A DNA stretch of 64,000 bases from Streptomyces sp. 549 (GTDB taxonomy: Bacteria > Actinomycetota > Actinomycetes > Streptomycetales > Streptomycetaceae), in contig NZ_JASKMT010000026.1 in NCBI RefSeq assembly GCF_030124175.1, forward strand, positions 1 to 64,000, in the 5' to 3' direction. The notes under the pieces are model-generated. The model was not told the DNA's origin and ran no database searches. It worked only from the letters and a program-made list of their open reading frames with translations. Position numbers and translations under genes: made by a program. The first letter of the stretch is position 1. Each line of letters starts with the position of its first letter. Of the stretch, positions 52,784 through 60,612 are shown one piece after another.

Positions 52784-52823
52784 ACCCGTGCCGCCGGCTT
52801 CCGGCCGTTGGCCGGCCGGCCAC

Positions 52824-53822
52824 TCAGCCGAAGGCGAGGTTCACCACCCAGAAACTCAGCGCTGCCACGCTGGCCGCAGCCGGCATGGTGATGAACCAGC
52901 CCGCGACGATGTTCTTGGCGACGCCCCAGCGCACCGCCTTGACCCGCCGGGTCGCGCCCACGCCCATGATCGCCGAGGTGATCACGTGCGTGGTGGAGAT
53001 GGGGGCGTGGAACATGAACGCGGTCGTGTACATCACCGAGGCGGCGGTGGTCTCGGCGGCGAAGCCCTGCGGCGGGTCCAGCTCGATGATGCGGCGGCCC
53101 AGCGTGCGCATGATGCGCCAGCCGCCCGCGTAGGTACCGGCTGAGAGCATCAGCGCGCAGGCGATCTTCACCCAGACCGGGATGGCGTCGCCCTCCTCCT
53201 CGACCCCGCCGATGACCAGCGCCATCACCACGATGCCCATCGTCTTCTGGGCGTCCTGGAGGCCGTGGCCCAGCGCCATGCCCGCCGCCGAGACCGTCTG
53301 CGCGATACGGAAGCCGCGCTGCGCCCGGTGCGGGTTCGACCGGCGGAACAGCCACATGATGCCCGTCATCACCAGGTAGCCCAGCAGCAGGCCGACGATC
53401 GGCGAGATGAACATCGGGATGACGATCTTCTGCAGCACCCCACCCCAGTAGACCGTGCTGGAGCCGGCCAGCGCCGCGCCCACCATGCCGCCGAACAGGG
53501 CGTGCGAGGAGGACGAGGGCAGGCCGAAGTACCAGGTGATCACGTTCCAGGTGATCGCGCCGACCAACGCGGCGAACAGGATGATCATCCCCTGTCTGCC
53601 GGTGGGCGTGGCGATCAGCCCCTCGCTGACCGTCTTGGCGATGCCGCTGCCCATGAACGCGCCGGCCATGTTCATCACCGCGGCCATCACCAGCGCCACC
53701 CGCGGGGTCAGCGCCCGGGTCGAGATCGACGTCGCGATGGCGTTCGCCGAGTCGTGGAACCCGTTGGTGTAGGTGAAGAAGAGCGCAACGCCGATGACCA
53801 CGACGAGTGCAAAGGTGTCCAC
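52824..53822 (-). CDS. pit: low-affinity inorganic phosphate transporter (Pit family)
   Basis: 332 aa secondary phosphate (metal-phosphate) transporter. The duplicated PHO-4 signature is visible as GFHDSANAIATSISTRAL near the start and as APISTTHVITSAIMGVGA in the second half; GLPSSSSHALFGGMVGAAL is also diagnostic. About ten helices. GTG 53822 begins 6 bp after the DUF47 stop, so the two are co-transcribed leftward, as in many bacteria. Constitutive counterpart of the PhoP-induced pst system on the other side. Confidence 0.96.
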   Translation of the reverse strand: MDTFALVVVIGVALFFTYTNGFHDSANAIATSISTRALTPRVALVMAAVMNMAGAFMGSGIAKTVSEGLIATPTGRQGMIILFAALVGAITWNVITWYFGLPSSSSHALFGGMVGAALAGSSTVYWGGVLQKIVIPMFISPIVGLLLGYLVMTGIMWLFRRSNPHRAQRGFRIAQTVSAAGMALGHGLQDAQKTMGIVVMALVIGGVEEEGDAIPVWVKIACALMLSAGTYAGGWRIMRTLGRRIIELDPPQGFAAETTAASVMYTTAFMFHAPISTTHVITSAIMGVGATRRVKAVRWGVAKNIVAGWFITMPAAASVAALSFWVVNLAFG

Positions 53823-53828
53823 GTCGGT

Positions 53829-54449
53829 TCAGGACTCCTTGACCACGATGGTCTCCACCGTGTTGGCGACGTGCTCGAACGCGTCGGCGGCCTCTTCCAG
53901 CACGTCCACGATCTGCTTCAGCTTCAGCACCTCGATGGCGTCGAACTTGCCGCTGAAGAGGTGCGCGAGGAGCTTGCGGTGGATCTGGTCCGCCTGGTTC
54001 TCCAGGCGGTTCACCTCGATCCAGTACTCGGTGAGGTGGTCCATCGTGCGCAGGTTCGGCATCGCCTCGGCGGTCAGCTCGGCCGCCCGTGCCAGCACCT
54101 CGATCTGCTGCTCGACGCCCTTGGGAAGGACGTCCACCTGGTACAGCACGACCAGGTCGACGGCCTCCTCCATGAAGTCCATGATGTCGTCCAGCAATGA
54201 CGCCAGCCGGTAGATGTCCTCGCGGTCGAACGGCGTGATGAACGAGGAGTTCAGCTGGTGGAAGATGGCGTGGGTCGCGTCGTCCCCCGCGTGCTCCGCT
54301 GCGCGCATCCGCTCGGCGATCTCGGCACGTCCGGAGACGTCCGCCCCGAGCAGTTCCATCAGGAGCTTGGAGCCGGTGACGATGTTGTCCGCGGAAGCGG
54401 CGAACATGTCGTAGAAGCTCGTCTCCCGCGGGGTCAGACGAAAGCGCAC
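53829..54449 (-). CDS. DUF47 (PhoU-like) Pit accessory protein
   Basis: 206 aa, all-helical. PhoU-like metal motifs EHAGDDATHAIFHQL and DREDIYRLASLLDDIMDFME, and later ENQADQIHRKLLAH. DUF47 proteins modulate Pit transporters, and the pairing here is canonical. GTG 54449 has GAGGAAACCCC before it; a longer frame upstream lacks family similarity. The leader holds a TGATGC/GCATCA palindrome (54485-54501). Confidence 0.93.
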   Translation of the reverse strand: MRFRLTPRETSFYDMFAASADNIVTGSKLLMELLGADVSGRAEIAERMRAAEHAGDDATHAIFHQLNSSFITPFDREDIYRLASLLDDIMDFMEEAVDLVVLYQVDVLPKGVEQQIEVLARAAELTAEAMPNLRTMDHLTEYWIEVNRLENQADQIHRKLLAHLFSGKFDAIEVLKLKQIVDVLEEAADAFEHVANTVETIVVKES

Positions 54450-54604
54450 GGGGTTTCCTCGGGGTGCATCGGCGTCAGTCTGGTTGATGCTAAGTGCATC
54501 ATCCGGCCACAGCGAACCGGCGTCCCCCAGTGTCACCCATGCGACCGCCCCGGTGGCACCGGGGCTGAGGAACACTGCCCAGCACGGGTCAATATTGGGT
54601 AACC

Positions 54605-54623
54605 TATACCGGCTAGGGGTATA
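54605..54623 (+). promoter_or_regulatory. CsoR box upstream of csoR
   Basis: TATACC (54605-54610), GGCTAGG, GGTATA (54618-54623), the G/C-flanked TATACC/GGTATA dyad of CsoR operators, 33 bp before the csoR ATG. Predicts copper-inducible autoregulation. Confidence 0.75.
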
Positions 54624-54655
54624 TCCACCTGACGCTTCACCCTTCGGGAGCCCGC

Positions 54656-55042
54656 ATGCCGACGACCGATCCGGAAGCCCGCCAGCCGACCGACCCGCAC
54701 ATTTCAGCCACCGGGCACCGGGCGCCCCTCGCCGGGCACCGGTCGGACGCCCCCGCCGGCCCGCACGGCTACGCCAAGGAGAAGGACGCGCACCTGAAGC
54801 GGCTCCGCCGGATCGAGGGCCAGGTGCGGGGCCTCCAGCGCATGGTGGAGGAGGACGTCTACTGCATCGACGTGCTCACCCAGGTATCCGCCTCGACCAA
54901 GGCACTGCAGTCCTTCGCCCTCCAGCTGCTGGAGGAGCACCTGCGGCACTGCGTGGCCGCCGCCGCCACCGAGGGCGGCGAGGAGATCGACGCCAAGGTG
55001 GCCGAGGCCACCGCCGCGATCGCCCGCCTGCTGCGCACCTGA
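54656..55042 (+). CDS. csoR: CsoR copper-sensing repressor
   Basis: 128 aa. The Cu(I) ligand set Cys70, His95, Cys99 has exactly the canonical spacing (VYCID; LEEHLRHCV). The helical core contains HLKRLRRIEGQVRGLQRMVEE (quoted in part). An extra N-terminal tail of about 40 residues rich in His and Pro is present. It releases its operator on Cu(I) binding. GGGAG precedes ATG 54656. No copper exporter or chaperone gene lies beside it in the window, so its targets are probably elsewhere in the genome. Confidence 0.93.
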   Translation: MPTTDPEARQPTDPHISATGHRAPLAGHRSDAPAGPHGYAKEKDAHLKRLRRIEGQVRGLQRMVEEDVYCIDVLTQVSASTKALQSFALQLLEEHLRHCVAAAATEGGEEIDAKVAEATAAIARLLRT

Positions 55043-55126
55043 CCCGCGCCCGCGCGCACGGAGACCTGCCCGCGCGCCCCTCGGCGGGGCCGCGGGCAGC
55101 GCCGAACCGGCTCGCGTGCGGCCGGG

Positions 55127-55288
55127 TCAGCGTTCCGGGGCCCTCGACCCGGACGCGCGCAGCACCTCGTCGATCCGATCGTCGCTCAGCCGTTCGTCCG
55201 GCTCAGCCGCCGCCGCGATGATCAGCTCACCGTAGAGCTCGATCTCGGCGAGGGCTTCCCGGTCCTGCACCGCAGGTTCCGCAGGCAT
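55127..55288 (-). CDS. 53-aa conserved-type small protein
   Basis: Acidic, helical: AEIELYGELIIAAAAEPD and RLSDDRIDEVLRASG. GAGGTGG lies before ATG 55288. I know similar tiny Streptomyces proteins without assigned function. Leftward, between csoR and the lipoprotein gene. Confidence 0.65.
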   Translation of the reverse strand: MPAEPAVQDREALAEIELYGELIIAAAAEPDERLSDDRIDEVLRASGSRAPER

Positions 55289-55392
55289 CCTCGCCACCTC
55301 CTCGCACTCCCATTGCCGTGCCGTCGTCCACGGTCCCCCGCCCCGACCTCCAGGGTAGGGAGGGGGCGCCGCCCGCGCATGGCACATACGGA

Positions 55393-56205
55393 CTATTGGC
55401 CCGGGTCGGCGACCGTCCCGGTGTAGATGTCACCCGGCGCCGGGGCCTCCACGTCGACTGCGGTGCCGAAGCCGTGCAGCGCGGTGACCGAGTCCACCTG
55501 CACGCCCTCCCCGGCGGCGTTGCTGAACACGAACGCGTGCCGGACCTTGCGAAGGCGCCCCTGCCCGTCGAGAAAGGCGTCGAACGGGACAGCCGTCGTG
55601 GAGAACCCCTTCGCGGCGGCTTCGAGCTGCTGCCGCGACCCCTCGGACGCCGTCTCCGCCGCGAGCGTCAGGTCCGAGGTGCCCCGGTAGCGGTGGACCG
55701 TCTCCCCGTCGATCTGCGACCGGCCGACGTAGGTCACGCCGCCTGCGCCGCGCAGCAGCTCCGCGGCGCTGATCGGGTCGGTCACGCCGTGCGTGACGAG
55801 GTTGCCGTCGGACAGCGTCGTGGTGTCCACCCGCACCCACTTGTCCGCGGGGACCCCGTCACCGCGGTTCTTCATGTAGAGCGTGCCGGGCACGACCACC
55901 TCCGTCACCGGGCCGCGGTCCTGGTCGGGCAGCGTCACGGTGATGCGGCCGATGCGCCGGCGGTAGTCGAAGCCGCCCTCGCCGCGAATGGTCAGCACCG
56001 TGCCTCCGCTGGCCATCCGCATGGCCGTGCGGGCCCGGGACGTGCCCGCACCGGCCAGCACGTCCGCGACCCGGCGCACGTCCGCCACCGGGTCGATCGG
56101 CTGACCCTCGCCCGCGACGGCCCCGCGCCCGGAGCAGCCGGCGAGGCCGGTGGCCGTCAGCGCGACCGCGGCCAGCGCCGCGAGCGCTCCCATCCGCCTT
56201 CTCAC
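55393..56205 (-). CDS. LppX/LprAFG-like lipoprotein
   Basis: 270 aa. Lipobox TGLAGC with the Cys at residue 24. The mature part has a beta-rich half-barrel character (TVLTIRGEGGFDYRRRIGRI, VVVPGTLYMKNRGDGVPADK, YVGRSQIDGETVHRYRG) typical of actinobacterial lipoproteins related to LppX/LprG, which carry lipids or antigens. GTG 56205 with CGGGGG upstream; ATG 56193 is an alternative. Divergent from a 61-codon gene. Confidence 0.85.
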   Translation of the reverse strand: MRRRMGALAALAAVALTATGLAGCSGRGAVAGEGQPIDPVADVRRVADVLAGAGTSRARTAMRMASGGTVLTIRGEGGFDYRRRIGRITVTLPDQDRGPVTEVVVPGTLYMKNRGDGVPADKWVRVDTTTLSDGNLVTHGVTDPISAAELLRGAGGVTYVGRSQIDGETVHRYRGTSDLTLAAETASEGSRQQLEAAAKGFSTTAVPFDAFLDGQGRLRKVRHAFVFSNAAGEGVQVDSVTALHGFGTAVDVEAPAPGDIYTGTVADPGQ

Positions 56206-56294
56206 CGCAGTCGACCCCCGTACCGGACAGTTGCGTGAACCGTCCCGTCTAACGAGTCGGCGGGACGACCGTCACGCCCCGGTACCGTGGAGCG

Positions 56295-56480
56295 GTGCCC
56301 GACCAGGACGACCCGCCGGACCCGAGCGGGCATCTCACGACCACCGAGGAACGCGGCTCCTTCGTGAGCGCGCACTGCTCGTGCGGGTGGCGAGGACCCG
56401 CCCGCCGGGCGCGGGAGAGGGCCAGGACGGACGCCCAGGGCCACCGCGCCACCGGCCCGCCGGCCCTGGACGTCCTCTGA
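56295..56480 (+). CDS. 61-aa small protein with a CSCGW motif
   Basis: Hydrophilic; the centre reads SAHCSCGWRGPARRARERAR, which recurs in small Streptomyces proteins. Only one CxC pair plus a preceding His, so zinc binding is uncertain. GTG 56295 is preceded by TACCGT and 6 nt (leaderless pattern), which supports expression. Confidence 0.65.
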   Translation: MPDQDDPPDPSGHLTTTEERGSFVSAHCSCGWRGPARRARERARTDAQGHRATGPPALDVL

Positions 56481-56510
56481 GGGTGAGGCCGTTCAGGTCG
56501 GCGGCGGCCT

Positions 56511-57179
56511 TCAGGCGGCGAGGTCGCGGTCGGAGCGGGGGGCGGTGGCCGGCAGGTCCTCCGCGGGCCTGGCCTCCGGGACCTGCACCAGGCGGCCGGC
56601 GTGCGGTGAGAGCGCGATCGCCCGGGTGAGCGGCGTCAGCAGCGCCAGGGCGAGCGGGGCGAGCAGCAGCGGGACCGCGGTCCCCAGGGCGAGTCCGCCG
56701 ATGACGTCGGTGGGGTAGTGCACTCCGGCGTAGACGCGGCCGAAGCCCTGGAACACCGCGAGCAGTACCGCCAGCGTGCCCAGCCGCCGGTTGACCAGGA
56801 AGATGCCGACGGCGATGGCCGTCACGAGCGTGGTGTGGTCGCTGACGAACGAGAAGCCGGTCTTGTCGGGCACCAGCACGTTGAGGCCGTCATGGGTGAC
56901 GAACGGCCTTGGTCGCGCGACGAGTTCACGGATCGGGTAGTTGGCGAGGTAGGCGACGGAGGCCGCCAGCGGCGCCCACAGCAGCCCGGCCACGGCCACG
57001 GGGGCGTCCGGCCGCCTGCGGGCCGTCCACCAGGCCCACAGGCCGAGCAGCATGATGCCGAGGATCACGCCGTACTCGCTGCTGAAGCCGAGCGCCGAGT
57101 CGACCCATTCGGGTGTGTGGGCGGAGAGCCCGTTCACCCGGTGGAGGAGGTCGACATCGGGGTTCTGCCATCCAGCCAT
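56511..57179 (-). CDS. PAP2-family phosphatase (undecaprenyl-diphosphatase type)
   Basis: 222 aa, about six helices. Phosphatase motifs: RELVARPRPF, SFVSDHTTLVTAIAVG and RVYAGVHYPTDVIGG, the BcrC-like form with SDH in motif 2. Expected to recycle undecaprenyl-PP or related lipid pyrophosphates on the outer face of the membrane. ATG 57179. A hydrophilic C-terminal tail follows. Single leftward gene. Confidence 0.9.
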   Translation of the reverse strand: MAGWQNPDVDLLHRVNGLSAHTPEWVDSALGFSSEYGVILGIMLLGLWAWWTARRRPDAPVAVAGLLWAPLAASVAYLANYPIRELVARPRPFVTHDGLNVLVPDKTGFSFVSDHTTLVTAIAVGIFLVNRRLGTLAVLLAVFQGFGRVYAGVHYPTDVIGGLALGTAVPLLLAPLALALLTPLTRAIALSPHAGRLVQVPEARPAEDLPATAPRSDRDLAA

Positions 57180-57365
57180 GGTGATGCGGCCCCTTCGTCT
57201 GTACGCGCTGCCGACCCCCGTGGAAGCGAATGCCCGTTCTCCGCATGAGAACGTTCCAAGAGTCCCCCGGCGTTCCGCTCGCTACCGAAAGATCACCCCG
57301 ACGTTATCGAAGAGTGACCGTCTTCGCAGCTCAAGGCCCCCGCCTCACCCAGAGTAGGTGACGAC

Positions 57366-58337
57366 TCACCCAGCGGTCGGCCGGGTGGCCCCGAAGTAGT
57401 CGGCGCTGTCGATCGGATCGAAGCGGATGACGGCGCCCGTGTAGGGGGCATCGATCATGTAGCCGCCGCCCACGTAGATACCGACGTGGTGGATGGACCG
57501 GGAGTCCTTGAGGTCGTGCGCGAAGAACACCAGGTCACCGGGGAGCAGTTCGCCACGGGAGGGGTGCGGGCCGGTGTTCCACTGGTCGTTCGCCACCCGG
57601 GGCAGCGTGATGCCCACCGACTCGTACGCGGCCTTCGTCAGGCCCGAGCAGTCGAACCGCCCGCCCTGCTCGGGTGTGCCGTTGCCACCCCACAGGTAGG
57701 GCGTGCCGAGTTTCTCCTGCGCGTAGTGGATCGCCCCCGCGGCCTGCCGGGTCGGTGAGACGCGGCCCTCGGGCGCGGCGAAGCTCTGCTCCATCGTTCG
57801 GATGACCTTGACGTAGTTCTGCGTCTCCTTGTACGGCGGCACCCCGCCGTACTTGATGACCGCGTACGCACCGGCGTTGTAGGCGGCGAGCATGTTGGCG
57901 GTCGGGTCGCCCGGCACGTCCTTGACGTAGCCGGCCAGCTTGCAGTCGTAGGAGGCGGCGGACGGGATGGCGTCCTCCGGGTCCCACACGTCGGCCTTGC
58001 CGTCGCCGTTGGCGTCCATGCCGTGCGCCGCCCACGTGCCGGGGATGAACTGCGCGATGCCCTGCGCCTCCGCGGGCGACTGGGCGTTGGGGTTCCAGCC
58101 GCTCTCCTGGTACAACTGCGCCGCCAGCAGCGCGGGGTTGATGGCGTCGCAGAGGCCGCCCCACCTCTGCACCAACGCCTCGTACTGCGCGGGCACCGCG
58201 TTCTTGGCGAGGGCTACCGAACGGCCCCCGCCCGCGCCGAGGTTGGCCGCGGCGCTGTAGGTGCCCACCACCAGCAGGCCCATGAAGCACAACACCATCC
58301 CGAGGCCGACTCCAACGGCCACCCAAGCCTTCCGCAC
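57366..58337 (-). CDS. bifunctional lytic transglycosylase / NlpC-P60 peptidoglycan hydrolase
   Basis: 323 aa. An N-terminal signal anchor is followed by an SLT-type lysozyme-like domain (about residues 55-185: INPALLAAQLYQESGWNPNA with the catalytic Glu, SPAEAQGIAQFIPGTW, MLAAYNAGAYAV). A C-terminal NlpC/P60 domain follows (RFDCSGLTKAAYESV with the catalytic Cys; HHVGIYVGGGYMIDAP). Such two-domain enzymes open cell wall for secretion or conjugation machines as well as growth. GTG 58337. Divergent from a small membrane protein 88 bp away. Confidence 0.92.
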   Translation of the reverse strand: MRKAWVAVGVGLGMVLCFMGLLVVGTYSAAANLGAGGGRSVALAKNAVPAQYEALVQRWGGLCDAINPALLAAQLYQESGWNPNAQSPAEAQGIAQFIPGTWAAHGMDANGDGKADVWDPEDAIPSAASYDCKLAGYVKDVPGDPTANMLAAYNAGAYAVIKYGGVPPYKETQNYVKVIRTMEQSFAAPEGRVSPTRQAAGAIHYAQEKLGTPYLWGGNGTPEQGGRFDCSGLTKAAYESVGITLPRVANDQWNTGPHPSRGELLPGDLVFFAHDLKDSRSIHHVGIYVGGGYMIDAPYTGAVIRFDPIDSADYFGATRPTAG

Positions 58338-58425
58338 CCCTCAACCATCGCATCTCGTGGCAGAATCCAAGAAGGCTTGCGCATTATGAGTCGACCCGAT
58401 CACACACCTGGGGCGGTGGGTTCAC

Positions 58426-58734
58426 ATGGTTCTGGCAGCCGGCGAAGGCGACATCACGACCATCATCGGCGGAATCGCGCCTGACTGGGGCCCGTTCGGC
58501 ACCCTGGGCACCGAAGCACGCGTCATGATCGAGGTGGTGATGGCCGTGGCGATCCTGCTCTGCCTCGGCATCGCGATCTGGGGCGCCGCCAAGCAGCGCA
58601 TCGGCGCCACGGCCCTGCGCGACACCTTCAGCGCCGAGCAGGGCAAGGGGCTGATCGTGGCCGGCCTGACCGGCGTGTTCATCATCGGCTCCCTGGGGAC
58701 GCTGTTCACGATCGTCTACGGTATGGCCATCTGA
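58426..58734 (+). CDS. small two-helix membrane protein (VirB2/TrbC-like architecture)
   Basis: 102 aa. A short extracellular N-terminus is followed by a helix (about residues 38-54: VMAVAILLCLGIAIWGAA), a polar loop (IGATALRDTFSAEQGKG) and a second helix (about 70-98). The two-helix hairpin with a polar loop recalls pilin-like VirB2/TrbC proteins, but there is no sequence proof. GGTGGG precedes ATG 58426. Divergent from a wall hydrolase of the type used by secretion systems; no other secretion genes follow. Confidence 0.75.
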   Translation: MVLAAGEGDITTIIGGIAPDWGPFGTLGTEARVMIEVVMAVAILLCLGIAIWGAAKQRIGATALRDTFSAEQGKGLIVAGLTGVFIIGSLGTLFTIVYGMAI

Positions 58735-58774
58735 GGGACAACCCTCGCTGGCCCGTCCGACTCCCGGAGCGTCC

Positions 58775-59422
58775 GTGCACATCGTCAATCCCCAGCTCGA
58801 CGCGTACCTCCTCGACCACTGCACGCCCGCGGACGACGTGCTGCGCGACCTCGCCGAGGAGACCAGGCGGCTGCTGCCGCAGCACACGTCCATGCAGATC
58901 ACCCAGGACGAGGGCGCGTTCCTGACCCTGCTCGTGCAGCTCACCGGAGCCGAACTGGCGGTCGAGGTCGGCACGTTCACCGGCTACTCCGCCCTGTGCA
59001 TCGCCCGCGGCCTGGCCCCCGGCGGACAACTCGTCGCCTGCGACGTCAGCGAGGAGTGGACGGGCATCGCACGGCGCTACTGGGAGCGCGCGGGCGTGGC
59101 CGGGTCGATCGACCTGCGCATCGCCCCCGCGCTGGACACCCTGCGCGCGCTGCCGACGGACGAGGTGATCGACTTCGCGTTCGTCGACGCCGACAAGACC
59201 GGCTACCCGGACTACTACGAGGAACTGGTCCGCCGCCTGCGGCCGGGCGGCGTCATCGCGCTCGACAACGTGCTCCAGGCCGGCCGGGTCGTCGACCCGG
59301 CCGCGACGGACCCGTCGGTCACCGCGATCCGGGCGGTCAACGACACCATCGCCGCCGACCCCCGGGTCACCTCGGTGCTGCTGCCGCTGCGCGACGGCGT
59401 CACCGTCGTCCGCAAGCGCTGA
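58775..59422 (+). CDS. SAM-dependent O-methyltransferase (class I, CCoAOMT-like)
   Basis: 215 aa. SAM-binding motif AELAVEVGTFTGYSALCIAR, acidic ACDVSEEW, the metal-binding FAFVDADKTGYPDYYEELV and the Asp-Asn in IALDNVLQAG, all in the order of caffeoyl-CoA/catechol O-methyltransferases. A divalent metal is expected in the active site. Substrate likely a catechol or hydroxylated small molecule. GTG 58775. Rightward, followed by the DUF397-like gene after 124 bp. Confidence 0.93.
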   Translation: MHIVNPQLDAYLLDHCTPADDVLRDLAEETRRLLPQHTSMQITQDEGAFLTLLVQLTGAELAVEVGTFTGYSALCIARGLAPGGQLVACDVSEEWTGIARRYWERAGVAGSIDLRIAPALDTLRALPTDEVIDFAFVDADKTGYPDYYEELVRRLRPGGVIALDNVLQAGRVVDPAATDPSVTAIRAVNDTIAADPRVTSVLLPLRDGVTVVRKR

Positions 59423-59546
59423 CCCGGCAGCGGACGTCCCCGGGGCGCCCGCGTCTGGGACCGCGCCCCCGGACCGCGGCCGGGGCCCCTTGCACGGCGG
59501 CCGGGGCCGTCTCCCGCCGCCTGCGGGCGGGCCCTACAGTGCCGCC

Positions 59547-59864
59547 ATGAGCAACTGGGACGCGCTGACCTGGATCCGGACCTCGGACGACCCCGCGCAG
59601 GAGTGCATCGAAGTCGCCGGCGGCGAGGGCGGCCTGGTGCACCTGCGGCAGACCGACAACCCCGAGCACGTCGTCACCACCACCCGCGCCAAGTGGCGCG
59701 CGTTCGTCCTGGGCGTGCGCAACAACGAGTTCGACCACTTCGTCACCGGTGAGGATGTCGAATCCGCCACCGGCGGCGGGGCATGGGCCGCCACCGGCCA
59801 CGGGGCAGGGGCCGCCTCCGGGGAGCACGGGGAGCACGAGGGGGAGCAGCCGCAGCGGGAGTAG
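59547..59864 (+). CDS. DUF397-like small protein
   Basis: 105 aa. The N-terminal 70 residues (LTWIRTSDDPAQECIEVAGG, VHLRQTDNPEHVVTTTRAKW, FVLGVRNNEFDHF) follow the DUF397 pattern common next to XRE regulators in Streptomyces (BldB/WhiJ-type systems), although no XRE gene is adjacent here. A Gly/Glu/His-rich tail follows. TACAGT and 6 nt before ATG 59547 suggest a leaderless transcript. Confidence 0.8.
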   Translation: MSNWDALTWIRTSDDPAQECIEVAGGEGGLVHLRQTDNPEHVVTTTRAKWRAFVLGVRNNEFDHFVTGEDVESATGGGAWAATGHGAGAASGEHGEHEGEQPQRE

Positions 59865-59909
59865 GAGCCGCGGCAGGCCCGGCGGCGTCGCACCGCCGGG
59901 CGGCGGGCG

Positions 59910-60419
59910 TCAGTCCGGACGCTTGCGGAGCCGGCCGCCGTCCTCGTCGTCATCACCACCGGCGTCGCCCTCGCCACCGCCCTGGTCGGCCTCACGGGCG
60001 GGTGGCAGCTCACGGGCGGGCGGGAGGACGTGGGGCCCGCCCGCTTCGCGGTCCGTCAGCGCGTCCGCCCAGACCTGCGACAGCGGTTGCGGCCCGACGT
60101 ACTGCTGGCATCGGCACAGCCCCGGTTCGAAGGCCAGCGGCCGGTGGTCGGCGTCCCAGCCCGTCGGCACCTCCACAAGCGCGTGGCAGGCACCCTGCTT
60201 GTCGTGCAGCGCCAGGTGGTGGCCGCACCCGCACACCGGCTCGGGCGGGGCCGGAGGCCGGTTCGCCTCGGCCAGCTCCCGCACGCGGTGCTCCTCGGCC
60301 CGGATGAGGGCCATCCGGCGTTCGTGACGGGTCCGCAGCGCCTCGCGCACGTTCTCGACCAGCCAGGCGCCGCCCCCGCACAGCAGGAAGAGCACGCAGA
60401 CCACGATCCAGAAGCCCAT
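59910..60419 (-). CDS. single-pass membrane protein with Cys/His cluster
   Basis: 169 aa. An N-terminal helix (MGFWIVVCVLFLLCGGGAWL), a basic helical region (residues 24-52), then a CGCGHHLALHD...CHAL...CRCQQY cluster that could bind zinc, and an acidic/Gly-rich tail (GEGDAGGDDDEDGG). I know this type as an uncharacterised Streptomyces protein. Divergent from the P-type ATPase gene. Confidence 0.78.
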   Translation of the reverse strand: MGFWIVVCVLFLLCGGGAWLVENVREALRTRHERRMALIRAEEHRVRELAEANRPPAPPEPVCGCGHHLALHDKQGACHALVEVPTGWDADHRPLAFEPGLCRCQQYVGPQPLSQVWADALTDREAGGPHVLPPARELPPAREADQGGGEGDAGGDDDEDGGRLRKRPD

Positions 60420-60561
60420 CGCCCGGCACCTCCCCGGCACACCTCGCCCGTGTCCCCTCTCCGAGAATACGGCCCCGAGCCGCCGAACCCGGCAGTTCGG
60501 GCGCGCGGACCGGCTCCGGGGGCCGGGTGGCGACGCGGAGAGGGCCGGTTGCCGGGCAGGC

Positions 60562-60577
60562 AGGGCCGCACGGCCCT
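60562..60577. promoter_or_regulatory. DevR/OsdR-like palindrome upstream of the P-type ATPase
   Basis: AGGGCCG-CA-CGGCCCT, perfectly symmetric with the 6-2-6 layout of dormancy regulator (DevR/DosR, Streptomyces OsdR) boxes. Its centre is 43-44 bp before the predicted start site (see -10 at 60601), the usual place for activation by these regulators. Confidence 0.55.
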
Positions 60578-60600
60578 CGTGGCCGCGCGCCCGCTCTCCC

Positions 60601-60606
60601 TACCGT
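60601..60606 (+). promoter_or_regulatory. -10 element of the P-type ATPase gene (leaderless)
   Basis: TACCGT, then CGAGAC, then ATG 60613. No ribosome site is present. Same 6-nt geometry as nur, the Eis-like gene, the 61-aa gene and the DUF397-like gene. Confidence 0.55.
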
Positions 60607-60612
60607 CGAGAC

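Noticed and set aside
54450..54655. PHO box for the DUF47-pit operon
   Set aside because: Only isolated TCACCC-like sequence is present, without 11-bp direct repeats in the right orientation.
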